From assembly GCA_946404705.1 (NCBI GenBank), contig CAMJES010000004.1, forward strand, positions 1 through 25,291: DNA of 25,291 nucleotides, read 5' to 3'. Position numbers and translations under genes: made by a program. The notes beneath the pieces are model-generated. The model saw only the letters and a program-made list of their open reading frames with translations. It ran no database searches and was not told the origin of the DNA. Origin of the DNA: an uncultured Ruminococcus sp. (GTDB lineage Bacteria > Bacillota > Clostridia > Oscillospirales > Ruminococcaceae). How positions within the stretch are numbered: the first letter of the stretch is position 1; each line of letters starts with the position of its first letter. Below are positions 1-8,736 of the stretch, piece after piece.

Positions 1-920
1 TTGAAGATATGTGCAATATCGGCTATGAAAACAACACACGCGGTTTCATAAAGATCCAAGACGGCTGCAATATGTTCTGCACCTACTGCATTATCCCCTA
101 CTCACGCGGCAGATTTCGTTCAAAACCTATTGAAAAGCTGAAAGCGGAAGCAGAACAGCTTGCATCGGCAGGATACCGTGAGATCGTGCTTGTAGGTATA
201 AATCTGTCATTTTATGGCATTGAATATAAGCTTAGGCTCGCCGATGCGGTTGAAGCGGTCTGCGCCGTGAACGGAATAGAACGCGTCCGTTTAGGTTCGC
301 TTGAACCGGAAATGATAACCGATGACGACATACGCCGCTTTGCGGCACAGCCTAAGCTTTGTCCGCATTTTCATCTTTCGCTTCAAAGCGGCTGCGATAA
401 AACGCTTAAAGAGATGAACCGCCGATATACAACAGCCGATTATTCCGAGCTTGTAAAAAAACTTCGCGAAAACTTTGAGAATTGTTCAATTACAACCGAT
501 ATTATGGTCGGTTTTCCAAATGAAACAGACGAAGATTTCAATCAGTCGGAGGAATTTGTGCGAAAAATCGGATTTTCCAAAGTCCATGTCTTCCCCTACT
601 CGCCGCGAAAAGGCACTCCTGCCGCCGAATTTGATGATCAGATCCCGACATGGAAAAAAAATGCTCGTGCAAAGGCAATGTCGGCAGCCGCGGAAGAATC
701 GCAGCGAAAATTCCTGCAAAGCCAGTCAGGACTTACAGTTCCCGTACTTTTTGAACGCGAAAAATCCGATAAAATCCCTCATGGATATACGCCAAACTAC
801 ACTTTGGTAAAAATATTTACAAAAATTTCAGAGAAAAGTTTGCGTAATCGGATTTTTTATGTTAAAATAGAAAGGATAGAGAATGATTATTGTGTAGGAG
901 AAATTATTTCGGAGCAATAA
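1..920 (+). CDS. mtaB: tRNA methylthiotransferase, MtaB-type (5'-truncated by window edge)
   Basis: This is a radical SAM methylthiotransferase, most like MtaB, which adds a methylthio group to t6A37 of ANN-decoding tRNAs. The frame is open from base 3, so the N-terminal domain that holds the second iron-sulfur cluster lies outside the window. The radical SAM CxxxCxxC motif (CNMFCTYC) is encoded at 66-89, followed by the CIIPYSRGR run typical of MtaB/MiaB. Further on are the family motifs GSLEP, HLSLQSG, TTDIMVGFPNE and VHVFPYSPRKGTP. The C-terminal 60 or so residues fit a TRAM RNA-binding domain. The family is certain; MtaB rather than MiaB is inferred from overall similarity. purL follows after 59 bases without an obvious terminator, so read-through into purL is possible. 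Confidence 0.9.
   Translation, partial: EDMCNIGYENNTRGFIKIQDGCNMFCTYCIIPYSRGRFRSKPIEKLKAEAEQLASAGYREIVLVGINLSFYGIEYKLRLADAVEAVCAVNGIERVRLGSLEPEMITDDDIRRFAAQPKLCPHFHLSLQSGCDKTLKEMNRRYTTADYSELVKKLRENFENCSITTDIMVGFPNETDEDFNQSEEFVRKIGFSKVHVFPYSPRKGTPAAEFDDQIPTWKKNARAKAMSAAAEESQRKFLQSQSGLTVPVLFEREKSDKIPHGYTPNYTLVKIFTKISEKSLRNRIFYVKIERIENDYCVGEIISEQ
840..868 (+). promoter_or_regulatory. candidate sigma-A promoter for purL inside the mtaB 3' end
   Basis: TTGCGT at 840-845 and TAAAAT at 863-868 are separated by exactly 17 bases. Transcription would start near 875 and give a leader of about 105 nt before purL. The site lies within coding sequence in an AT-rich stretch, so a chance match is quite possible. 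I saw no purine riboswitch core in the leader. Confidence 0.35.
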
Positions 921-979
921 TTAACTCAAAGGGATAATAAGGCAATCCCCAAATAAACAGAATTTAAGGAGCGTAAATT

Positions 980-3900
980 ATGTCTGTATTTCGTATCTAT
1001 GTTGAAAAGAAGCCCGAGTTTGCAGTTGAAGCTAAGAATCTTCTTGCCGATGTCAAAACGGCTCTCAGACTTGATAAGCTGAGAAATATCAGAATTCTTA
1101 ACCGCTATGACGCAGAAGGTCTTTCCGAAGCTGATTTTAAGCTTGCTATCGGAAACGTGTTCTCCGAGCCGGCAGTTGACGTTACAAGCGCCAAGCTACC
1201 CGAACTTGGGGAAAATGAAAGCGTTTTTGCCGTTGAGTATCTCCCGGGTCAGTTTGACCAGAGAGCCGATTCCTGCGAACAATGCATTCAGATCCTTACT
1301 CAGGGCGAACGCTGCAGAATCAAAAACGCCCGTATCTACATCGTTGACGGAAAACTTTCCGCAAGCGAAATATCGTCGCTCAAATCATATATCATCAACC
1401 CTGTTGAAAGCCGCGAAGCTTCCCTCGATGAAGTATCGACCCTTGTGACCGAATACGATATCCCGACCGAAGTTGCGGTCCTTGAAAACTTCATCTATTT
1501 AGGCGAAGCAGAGCTTGTTGACTTTATTTCAAAATATGGTCTTGCAATGGATCTTGACGACATTAAATTCTGCCAGAAATACTTTAAGGAAACAGAAAAA
1601 CGTGACCCGACTATCACCGAAATTCGCATGATAGATACTTACTGGTCGGATCATTGCCGTCATACGACCTTCTCGACAATTATCGACAACGCCGAGATAA
1701 ACGCCGATTATATCAAGAAAACTTATAATGAATACCTTAACGCAAGAGAAGAACTCGGCAGAACAAACAAACCCATTACGCTTATGGACATTGCCACAAT
1801 TGCTGCCAAGAAGCTGAAAAAGGACGGAATTCTTAAAGATCTTGACGAATCCGAAGAGATCAATGCCTGCTCCGTTCAGATAAAGGTCGATGTTGACGGA
1901 GAAATGCAGGATTGGCTGCTTATGTTCAAGAACGAAACACATAACCACCCGACCGAGATCGAACCTTTTGGCGGCGCTGCTACCTGCCTCGGCGGTGCTA
2001 TCCGTGACCCGCTTTCAGGACGTTCATACGTTTATCAGGCAATGCGTGTTACCGGTGCTGCAAATCCGCTCGTTCCGGTTGAGGATACTATCCACGGCAA
2101 GCTTCCGCAGAGAAAGATCACAGTCGGAGCAGCCAACGGTTACAGCTCATACGGCAACCAAATAGGCCTTGCGACGGGTCACGTTTCCGAAGTATATCAC
2201 CCCGGATATGTTGCAAAACGACTTGAAATAGGCGCTGTTATCGCAGCAGCTCCAAAGGATAATGTTATCCGTGAAGTTCCCGAACCGGGCGATGTTGTTA
2301 TTCTTCTCGGCGGAAGAACGGGACGCGACGGCTGCGGCGGTGCGACAGGTTCATCGAAATCACACACAGAAGCTTCGCTTGAAAACTGCGGCGCTGAAGT
2401 TCAAAAAGGTAATCCTCCCGTTGAAAGAAAGCTCCAGAGATTGTTCAGAAACCCCGATGTTACACATATGATAAGACGCTGCAACGATTTCGGCGCAGGC
2501 GGTGTTTCCGTTGCTATCGGCGAGCTTACCGACGGTCTTATCATCGACCTTAACGCAGTTCCCAAGAAATATGACGGTCTTGACGGTACAGAGCTTGCAA
2601 TTTCCGAAAGCCAGGAGCGAATGGCTGTTGTTGTACGCAAGGCTGACGCGGAAAAATTTATTGCAGAAGCTGAAAAGGAAAACCTTGAAGCTACCCTTGT
2701 TGCTGTTGTTACCGAAGAACCCCGTCTTAGAATGAACTGGAACAACAAAACTATCGTTGACCTTTCCAGAGAGTTCCTTAACTCAAACGGTGCAGAAAAG
2801 CATACAGATGTAGTCGTTCCGCTTCCCGTTACATCACAGCTTAAAACATATACCGATTGCGCAGACAGCTGGGAAGCTCTTATGACTAACCTCAACGTTT
2901 GCTCGCAGAAAGGACTTGTTGAGCGTTTCGACTCAACTATCGGCGCAGGAACCGTGCTTATGCCTTACGGCGGCGCTTATCAGCTCACACCGACTCAGGC
3001 AATGGCTGCAAAGATACCCGTACTCAAGGGTGAAACCAACACTTGCTCTATCATGGGCTGGGGCTTTAACCCATACATCAGCGACAAGAGTCCTTACCAC
3101 GGTGCAATTGCCGCTGTTATCGAGTCTGTTGCAAAAGTCGTTGCAGCAGGCGGAAGCTACAAGAGATGCTGGCTGACATTCCAGGAATATTTCGAGAGAA
3201 CACAGAACAATCCTACACGCTGGGGCAGACCTTTTTCAGCTCTTCTCGGCGCTTACAAGGCACAAATTGAGCTTGGCTGCGGCGCAATAGGCGGAAAGGA
3301 CTCAATGTCAGGTACATTTGAGAACATTGACGTTCCTGCAACACTTGTTTCCTTCGCTGTTTCCACGGGCGACAGCAAATCTATAATCTCTCCTGAATTC
3401 AAAAAGGCAGGAAATAAGGTAATCCTTATCACTCCCGAATATGACGAGAACAATCTTCCTAAGTTTGAAAGCATTCGGAGCTGCTTTGAAAGGGTTGAAA
3501 AGCTCATTTCTGATGGAACAGCAGTTTCAGCTTGGGCAGTCGGCTTTGGCGGCGTTGCTGAAGCTATTGCAAAGATGTCACTCGGTAACAGAATAGGCTT
3601 CCGCTTTGATAAGAAGCTTTCCGAAGATACACTTTTCTATTCTAAGTACGGCTCATTTGTAATTGAACTCAACGGCGATCCCTTCACGGTTGAAAATGTT
3701 ATCGGTGAAACTATCAGCGAATACAAGATCGACTGCAAGGGATACACAGTTGATATGACTGCATTGCAGAAAAAATGGGAGGACAAGCTTGAACCTGTAT
3801 TCCCCTGCAACATCAAGACAACCGACAAGCCTGCAAAGGTGTTTACCTATACAGCATCCGAACGTGCAAAATCAAGCATTCACGTTGCAAAGCCTCGTGT

Positions 3901-4687
3901 TCTTATCCCCGTATTCCCCGGAACAAACTGCGAATATGATACAGCAAGAGTATTTGAACGTGCAGGTGCAGTTCCCGAAGTTGTAGTAATAAAAAATCTT
4001 TCCGCAGCAGCACTTGAAGACAGCGTTGCATACGTTGAAAAGGCAATCAAGAATTCCCAGATCATAATGATCCCCGGCGGATTCTCGGGCGGTGACGAGC
4101 CTGACGGTTCGGGTAAATTCATCACAGCGTTCTTCCGCAATCCGCGCATTAAGGACGCAGTTCACGACCTTATGGATAACCGTGACGGACTTATGCTCGG
4201 TATCTGCAACGGTTTCCAAGCACTTATAAAGCTCGGTCTTGTTCCTTTCGGACATATCGTTGATATGAAGGACGATTCCCCTACACTTACATTCAACACG
4301 ATAGGACGTCATCAGTCAATGATGGTCAACACAAGAATTGCTTCAAATAAATCACCATGGCTTGCAGGCTGTGAAACAGGAGATATCCACAGAATTGCAA
4401 TTTCACACGGCGAAGGACGCTTTGTTGCTTCGGAAGAGCTTATCAAGCAGCTTGCCGATAACGGACAGATCGCAACACAGTATGTTGATCTTTCCGGCAC
4501 ACCTACAATGGATATTCGTTTCAATCCTAACACTTCAATTGACGCAATCGAAGGTATCACCTCTCCCGACGGAAGAATTCTCGGTAAAATGGGACACAGC
4601 GAACGTATCGGACGCGACATTTCCAAGAATGTTTCCGGTGAAAAGGATCAGAAGATCTTTGAAAGCGGCGTATCTTACTTCGGCTGA
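980..4687 (+). CDS. purL: phosphoribosylformylglycinamidine synthase, single-chain PurL
   Basis: This enzyme carries out the ATP- and glutamine-dependent conversion of FGAR to FGAM, step four of purine synthesis, in the cytoplasm. At 1235 residues it is the long form, with PurS-like, PurL and glutaminase (PurQ) parts in one chain. The NETHNHPTE motif is at residues 318-326. A class I glutamine amidotransferase domain starts near residue 970 (PGTNCEYDT around 980), with nucleophile Cys1076 in LGICNGFQ and the His1143/Glu1145 pair in SHGEG. The start is ATG 980 with AAGGAG at 967-972. No other purine genes adjoin it, and a strong terminator follows, so it is expressed alone or with mtaB. The shorter Gram-positive type uses separate PurS, PurL and PurQ; the fused form is common in Clostridia. 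Confidence 0.97.
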   Translation: MSVFRIYVEKKPEFAVEAKNLLADVKTALRLDKLRNIRILNRYDAEGLSEADFKLAIGNVFSEPAVDVTSAKLPELGENESVFAVEYLPGQFDQRADSCEQCIQILTQGERCRIKNARIYIVDGKLSASEISSLKSYIINPVESREASLDEVSTLVTEYDIPTEVAVLENFIYLGEAELVDFISKYGLAMDLDDIKFCQKYFKETEKRDPTITEIRMIDTYWSDHCRHTTFSTIIDNAEINADYIKKTYNEYLNAREELGRTNKPITLMDIATIAAKKLKKDGILKDLDESEEINACSVQIKVDVDGEMQDWLLMFKNETHNHPTEIEPFGGAATCLGGAIRDPLSGRSYVYQAMRVTGAANPLVPVEDTIHGKLPQRKITVGAANGYSSYGNQIGLATGHVSEVYHPGYVAKRLEIGAVIAAAPKDNVIREVPEPGDVVILLGGRTGRDGCGGATGSSKSHTEASLENCGAEVQKGNPPVERKLQRLFRNPDVTHMIRRCNDFGAGGVSVAIGELTDGLIIDLNAVPKKYDGLDGTELAISESQERMAVVVRKADAEKFIAEAEKENLEATLVAVVTEEPRLRMNWNNKTIVDLSREFLNSNGAEKHTDVVVPLPVTSQLKTYTDCADSWEALMTNLNVCSQKGLVERFDSTIGAGTVLMPYGGAYQLTPTQAMAAKIPVLKGETNTCSIMGWGFNPYISDKSPYHGAIAAVIESVAKVVAAGGSYKRCWLTFQEYFERTQNNPTRWGRPFSALLGAYKAQIELGCGAIGGKDSMSGTFENIDVPATLVSFAVSTGDSKSIISPEFKKAGNKVILITPEYDENNLPKFESIRSCFERVEKLISDGTAVSAWAVGFGGVAEAIAKMSLGNRIGFRFDKKLSEDTLFYSKYGSFVIELNGDPFTVENVIGETISEYKIDCKGYTVDMTALQKKWEDKLEPVFPCNIKTTDKPAKVFTYTASERAKSSIHVAKPRVLIPVFPGTNCEYDTARVFERAGAVPEVVVIKNLSAAALEDSVAYVEKAIKNSQIIMIPGGFSGGDEPDGSGKFITAFFRNPRIKDAVHDLMDNRDGLMLGICNGFQALIKLGLVPFGHIVDMKDDSPTLTFNTIGRHQSMMVNTRIASNKSPWLAGCETGDIHRIAISHGEGRFVASEELIKQLADNGQIATQYVDLSGTPTMDIRFNPNTSIDAIEGITSPDGRILGKMGHSERIGRDISKNVSGEKDQKIFESGVSYFG

Positions 4688-4696
4688 TAATTACAC

Positions 4697-4733
4697 AAAA
4701 CCGGCTGTTTCGATTTGAAACAGCCGGTTTTTT
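4697..4733 (+). terminator. Rho-independent terminator of purL, probably bidirectional
   Basis: A perfect 13-bp stem (arms 4698-4710 and 4718-4730, sequence AAACCGGCTGTTT and its complement) has a 7-base loop and is followed by a short T run at 4728-4733. Read on the - strand it is followed by TTTTG, so it probably also stops transcripts of the binding-protein gene that ends at 4763. Confidence 0.93.
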
Positions 4734-4762
4734 ATCCAAGCGATCTGTAAAGGTATTGATCT

Positions 4763-6385
4763 TTACTCAAAATATTTTGCATCACGGAAATCAATCGAAC
4801 GTGTTATAGGATTGCAAATCAAATCTGAGGTTTTTTCCGAATAAACAAGGTATTCATTGCCGTAGCAAACAGGTATAAATACAGATGATTCAATTATAGT
4901 TTGTTCGGCTTCCGTGTAAAGTTCTATGGCTTTACCGAGATTTTCGGCTTTTGAGATCTGCGAAACAACACCTGCAACCGCATATCCCGTATTTCCTGAA
5001 ATCAAGCTGTTTCCGGGCATAAAATAATCAAAAAATCCGCTTGCAGTTCCATCGGCAGAATTGATCTCGACCAACGCTATATCAAAAGTCCCCTCGGAAA
5101 GCTTGAGATTATATTCATTTTCCGAAACGACCTCAATTCCGCAGTAAAATTCAAGATTTTCCTGCCATTGTTCGGTTATATTTGAAATAAGCTCAACTCC
5201 GCCGAAGCTTTCGGGAACGGTTATCTTTAATCCGTCAATCGAAACAAAATTATTAAATTTAAGTTCTTGTTCCCATGATGTAAAGGCTTTGTCCTTGTCA
5301 TAAGTATTCAAGCTTTCATCAGAAACAAGTTCACGATATCTTCTGCCCATAATAGATATTCCGGACGGAATAATACCGCACCCCGAAATATAGTCGGTAT
5401 TTTGTGATTCAATTCTCACAAACGATGACGAAAGAGCTTCACGAATCTTTTTTGAAGCAAGATACTTTGAATTTGTATTAAAAATCAAACCATAAGTCTT
5501 AGTTGCATAGCAATCATACCGATTCTTTGAAAAAACTTTCGCATCATAGCTTAAAACTATTGCACAATCTATATCTCCTTCTGTAAAATCAGTCAAATTC
5601 ATATCCGTCCCATTTTTTATAAAGAAATTCAAGCTGTATGGATATGTATTTTCGCTTTGCAAATTTGATTTATTTCGCCGTAGGATCATATAATTATTAT
5701 CCCAATATGGGTCATAATTCCATTCTTTAAGATAAAACGCTCCGTTTGAAGCGGTTGTATCTGCCGAAAGCCCGTATCTTCCTTTTGTAAATTCAAAAAA
5801 GGCTTTGTTACACGGCATAGCACCTGTTAATGTAAGCTTTTCGATAAAATCAAAGCAGGGATACTCTAATTCTATCTGTAAAGTAAAATCACTTGTCGCA
5901 GTAACCCCTAACGCATCTTTCGGCAAAGTGCCGTTTGCAACCACTCCGGCATTTTTTATACACATAAAATCGTCAATATATGGTGAAAATAATGCATTAC
6001 TGTCATAAATGCGCTGAAAAGCAAACACAAAATCATCTGCTGTTAGTTTTGCTTCAAAATTCACAGCGGATTCCCAATAAATATTATCCTTCAATTCAAA
6101 TGTATAAACAAGTCCGTCATCCGAGATATTGTAATCTTTTGCAGCATCGGGTGAAATGCTTCCATCGGAATTCTTTTTAACAAGACCTTTCATTATATTT
6201 TTAATCACGATTATTGACGATTCATCGCTTGCAAGCTGCGGATCAAGATTCTGAGGATTACTGCTAAGATTGTATTTAAACGTATGACCCGAACCGTCAT
6301 CTTCTTCACAGCCCGTAAAAAGCACCAAGATATTTATAATCATTGCAGCCAGTATAAAACAGCTCCAAATTCTATGCTCAACCAA
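4763..6385 (-). CDS. family 5 extracellular solute-binding lipoprotein (peptide/nickel ABC type), orphan
   Basis: This is a 540-residue SBP_bac_5 protein of the OppA/DppA kind, an extracytoplasmic receptor that normally delivers oligopeptides or similar ligands to an ABC importer. The start is TTG at 6385, with AAAGGGAG at 6396-6403 spaced 10 bases upstream. The N-terminus has a hydrophobic signal segment and an LFTGC lipobox, so it should be a membrane-anchored lipoprotein with Cys26 as the lipidated residue. The family pattern NLDPQLASDESS and a following LKDNIYW strand region are seen, with ADDFVFAFQRI after them. No permease or ATPase gene is near: the neighbours are purL and tsf, both closed by terminators. 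It therefore looks monocistronic, with its own promoter at 6421-6449. It may serve a transporter encoded elsewhere or act as a sensor. The ligand cannot be told from sequence. Confidence 0.88.
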   Translation of the reverse strand: MVEHRIWSCFILAAMIINILVLFTGCEEDDGSGHTFKYNLSSNPQNLDPQLASDESSIIVIKNIMKGLVKKNSDGSISPDAAKDYNISDDGLVYTFELKDNIYWESAVNFEAKLTADDFVFAFQRIYDSNALFSPYIDDFMCIKNAGVVANGTLPKDALGVTATSDFTLQIELEYPCFDFIEKLTLTGAMPCNKAFFEFTKGRYGLSADTTASNGAFYLKEWNYDPYWDNNYMILRRNKSNLQSENTYPYSLNFFIKNGTDMNLTDFTEGDIDCAIVLSYDAKVFSKNRYDCYATKTYGLIFNTNSKYLASKKIREALSSSFVRIESQNTDYISGCGIIPSGISIMGRRYRELVSDESLNTYDKDKAFTSWEQELKFNNFVSIDGLKITVPESFGGVELISNITEQWQENLEFYCGIEVVSENEYNLKLSEGTFDIALVEINSADGTASGFFDYFMPGNSLISGNTGYAVAGVVSQISKAENLGKAIELYTEAEQTIIESSVFIPVCYGNEYLVYSEKTSDLICNPITRSIDFRDAKYFE

Positions 6386-6420
6386 TTGAAATTAACTCCC
6401 TTTAACAATATTCTTATATA

Positions 6421-6449
6421 ATAATATCATTTTATGAGCAATTTTGCAA
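6421..6449 (-). promoter_or_regulatory. sigma-A-type promoter for the solute-binding protein
   Basis: On the - strand TTGCAA (6449-6444) and TATTAT (6426-6421) are spaced by 17 bases. The expected transcription start is near 6414, giving a leader of about 30 nt that contains the AAAGGGAG ribosome binding site. The position just after the tsf terminator supports a separate transcription unit. Confidence 0.6.
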
Positions 6450-6469
6450 TAGTATAATCAAAAAACAAG

Positions 6470-6502
6470 AAAAAAGCCGCTCGGAAATAAAATCCAAGCG
6501 GC
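6470..6502 (-). terminator. Rho-independent terminator of rpsB-tsf
   Basis: On the - strand a 9-bp stem with one G-U pair (arms 6494-6502 and 6476-6484, GCCGCTTGG/CCGAGCGGC) is followed by six T residues and TTC. It lies 19 bases after the tsf stop codon. Confidence 0.9.
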
Positions 6503-6520
6503 ATTGTTTTTTACATCAAA

Positions 6521-7441
6521 TTACTTTGTGCCTGCCATGTTTGCAACTTCTTCAGCAAAGTTGTCAACCTTTTTCTCAACACCTTCGCCTCTCTCGAAAC
6601 GAACATAATCAACAACCTTGATAGAGCCGCCGAGAGTCTTAGCTGCGTTTTCAACATACTGCTTAACAGTCATCTTGTCATCCTTAACAAAAGCCTGATC
6701 AAGGAGGCAGTTCTCGGAATAATACTTTCCAACCTTGCCCTCGGCGATCTTAGCCTTTACCTGTTCAGGCTTGGAAGCCATCTTAGGATCTTCAGCCATC
6801 TGAGCCATGATGATATTCTTTTCGTTTTCAAGTACAGATGCAGGAACGGATGCTTCATCAAGGTATGCAGGATTCATAGCTGCAACCTGAAGTGCGCAGT
6901 CCTTACCAACTTCGTAAACCTTATCAGCAGCAAGGTCAGTATCAAGCTTAACCATTACGCCGATGCTTCCGCCGCCGTGAACGTAAGGAACAAGAGTACC
7001 CTCAAATCTCTGGAAACGGCGAATAACCATATTTTCTCTGATCTTGATGAAGAGATCCTGAAGAGTTTCTTCAACAGTCTTGTCGCCACCGCTGATAACT
7101 GTTGCCTTGAGAGCGTCAACATCAGCAGGGTTCTTTTCGATTACAGTCTTAGCAACTGCAGCAACGAAAGCCTTGAATTCTTCGTTGTTTGCAGCAAAGT
7201 CTGTTTCAATATTTACTTCAACAACAGCACCAACGTTGCCTTCAACAACTGAAGTTACGATACCTTCAGCAGCAACTCTGCCGCTCTTCTTAGCCTGTGT
7301 AGCAAGGCCCTTTTCACGAAGAATAGTAACAGCCTTTTCTGTGTCGCCGTCTGCTTCTTCAAGAGCTTTCTTACAATCCATCATACCAACGCCGGTAGCT
7401 TTCATAAGATCTTTGATTTCTGCAATAGATGCCTTTGCCAT
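6521..7441 (-). CDS. tsf: translation elongation factor Ts
   Basis: EF-Ts is the cytoplasmic nucleotide exchange factor that regenerates EF-Tu-GTP. The 306-residue product is the normal length. It opens with the UBA-like N-terminal domain (IKDLMKATGVGMMDCKKALEE, the family signature with the MMDCKKAL core). The EF-Tu-contacting TDFVxxN motif appears as TDFAANN near residue 82. The start is ATG 7441 with GGAGGA a few bases upstream. It lies 102 bases downstream of rpsB, the usual rpsB-tsf pairing, with a hairpin in the gap and no separate promoter that I can see. Confidence 0.98.
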   Translation of the reverse strand: MAKASIAEIKDLMKATGVGMMDCKKALEEADGDTEKAVTILREKGLATQAKKSGRVAAEGIVTSVVEGNVGAVVEVNIETDFAANNEEFKAFVAAVAKTVIEKNPADVDALKATVISGGDKTVEETLQDLFIKIRENMVIRRFQRFEGTLVPYVHGGGSIGVMVKLDTDLAADKVYEVGKDCALQVAAMNPAYLDEASVPASVLENEKNIIMAQMAEDPKMASKPEQVKAKIAEGKVGKYYSENCLLDQAFVKDDKMTVKQYVENAAKTLGGSIKVVDYVRFERGEGVEKKVDNFAEEVANMAGTK

Positions 7442-7496
7442 TTTAATTCCTCCAAATATTATAGTATAACCTGTTTAAGGTTTAATAATCTAATTA

Positions 7497-7527
7497 GGGC
7501 AGACATAATTATAAATTGTGTCTGCCC
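7497..7527 (-). promoter_or_regulatory. intercistronic hairpin between rpsB and tsf
   Basis: A perfect 9-bp inverted repeat, GGGCAGACA (7497-7505) and TGTCTGCCC (7519-7527), can extend inward with AATT/AATT pairing. It lies 16 bases after the rpsB stop on the transcribed - strand. What follows is AT-rich but not a run of U, so it looks like a partial terminator or RNA-processing/stability element, not a full stop. Confidence 0.7.
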
Positions 7528-7543
7528 GAAAATGCGGAATAAA

Positions 7544-8278
7544 TTATTCAGCAGCTGCTTCGTCTTCCTTTTCTTCAACAGCAACAGCTTCCTGTGTACC
7601 CTGTCTGCCTTCGATGATAGCATCAGCCATAGCGCCAGCAATAAGCTTTACAGCTCTGATAGCGTCATCGTTGCCGGGGATAACATAGTCAACATCGTCA
7701 GGATCACAGTTTGTGTCAACGATAGCAACTACGGGGATACCGAGCTTCTTTGCTTCGGAAACAGCGATCTTTTCCTTGCGGGGGTCAACTACGAAAAGCG
7801 CACCGGGGAGCTTATCCATTGTCTTGATACCGCCAAGGAACTTTTCGAGTTTTTCGATCTCAAGTTCGAGCTTAACAACTTCCTTCTTAGGGAGAAGGTT
7901 GAAAGTACCGTCTTCCTGCATCTGGTGGAGCTGTTCAAGTCTTTTGATTCTTCTCTGGATTGTCTTGAAGTTAGTCATCATACCGCCGAGCCATCTTGCA
8001 TTTACAAAATGAACATTAGCTCTGATAGCTTCTTCCTTAACGGAATCAGCAGCCTGCTTCTTTGTTCCAACGAAAAGAACTGTGTCGCCGTTTGCAGCAA
8101 CCTCACGAATAAAATTGTAAGCTTCATCAAGCTTCTTTACAGTCTTCTGAAGATCGATAATGTAGATACCGTTTCTTTCTGTGAAGATGTAAGGTGCCAT
8201 TTTAGGATTCCATCTTCTTGTCTGGTGACCGAAGTGTACACCGGCTTCAAGAAGCTGCTTCATTGATACTACGCCCAT
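7544..8278 (-). CDS. rpsB: 30S ribosomal protein S2
   Basis: Ribosomal protein S2 sits on the back of the 30S head-body junction and is needed for S1 recruitment in many bacteria. The product is 244 residues from ATG 8278 (MGVVSMKQ, then LLEAGVHFGHQTRRWNPKM). Conserved blocks are IYIIDLQKT, FVGTKKQA, RWLGGMMTNF, PGALFVVDPRKE and IPVVAIVDTNCDPD. An in-frame ATG lies five codons upstream at 8293, but it overlaps the GGAGGA Shine-Dalgarno sequence that serves 8278, so 8278 is preferred. The C-terminal tail is rich in Glu and Ala. It is the first gene of the rpsB-tsf unit. Confidence 0.97.
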   Translation of the reverse strand: MGVVSMKQLLEAGVHFGHQTRRWNPKMAPYIFTERNGIYIIDLQKTVKKLDEAYNFIREVAANGDTVLFVGTKKQAADSVKEEAIRANVHFVNARWLGGMMTNFKTIQRRIKRLEQLHQMQEDGTFNLLPKKEVVKLELEIEKLEKFLGGIKTMDKLPGALFVVDPRKEKIAVSEAKKLGIPVVAIVDTNCDPDDVDYVIPGNDDAIRAVKLIAGAMADAIIEGRQGTQEAVAVEEKEDEAAAE

Positions 8279-8395
8279 GTTTTTTTCCTCCATATTGGTT
8301 TTAAATTTATAACCTCCGCCCGACTTAGCTTAACATAAACTCGAATTTCTTCAAGCACCAACTGTTAAAAGTACGAACGTGCGAATTACTGAAAT

Positions 8396-8424
8396 ATTAT
8401 ACCATAGTTTTCTTGTAAATACAA
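8396..8424 (-). promoter_or_regulatory. sigma-A promoter of rpsB-tsf
   Basis: On the - strand TTGTAT (8424-8419) and a perfect TATAAT (8401-8396) are spaced by 17 bases. The predicted start near 8389 gives a leader of about 110 nt. The -35 box lies inside a small palindrome (CTTGTA-TT-TACAAG, 8412-8425). Confidence 0.65.
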
Positions 8425-8439
8425 GCCCTAATGCAACGT

Positions 8440-8727
8440 TTATTTGCACAAACTTTTGACTTTAACATCAACTGTTTTTGGCGATATTACCTCATTCGTG
8501 GAAACAAGAATAGTATCCGTGCCGATTATCTCAATATCACGGCATTTGATAACAACATCGTCATCTCTGCCGAAAAAGCCTAAAAGCCGTCCTCTGCCGT
8601 AGATTATCAACGATTTCACGGTCAGACTTTCCGCATCGAATTCAATGTCGTCAACATAGCCTATCTTGCTTCCCGAACGAATATTTATAACTTCTTTATT
8701 GCGTATATCATTTAAAGTGTATTTCAT
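8440..8727 (-). CDS. ymxH: YlmC/YmxH-family small PRC-barrel protein
   Basis: This 95-residue protein (from ATG 8727, MKYTLNDIRNKEVINI) matches the YlmC/YmxH family of small PRC-barrel proteins of spore-forming Firmicutes. Seen are the NIRSGSKIGYVDDIEFD repeat typical of PRC-barrel strands, a GRGRLLGFFGRDDDVVI block and a C-terminal VISPKTVDVKV. YmxH is named as a sporulation-associated protein; its biochemical role is not established. A longer reading from ATG 8745 is possible, but that ATG lies inside the GGAAAGG stretch that works as the ribosome binding site for 8727. The site falls in the 3' arm of an inverted repeat. It follows mutS2 by 58 bases on the same strand. Confidence 0.82.
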   Translation of the reverse strand: MKYTLNDIRNKEVINIRSGSKIGYVDDIEFDAESLTVKSLIIYGRGRLLGFFGRDDDVVIKCRDIEIIGTDTILVSTNEVISPKTVDVKVKSLCK

Positions 8728-8736
8728 ATCGCACGA

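Noticed and set aside
869..979. Possible purine riboswitch ahead of purL
   Set aside because: The conserved core strings of the purine aptamer are absent, and there is no terminator or anti-terminator pair in the leader.
7532..8266. A 244-codon open frame on the + strand opposite rpsB
   Set aside because: It is a reverse-frame shadow of the highly biased rpsB codons, with no start signal.
8279..8293. Upstream ATG extending rpsB by five codons
   Set aside because: That ATG is part of the GGAGGA ribosome binding site for the ATG at 8278, and the extra residues are not part of the S2 family.
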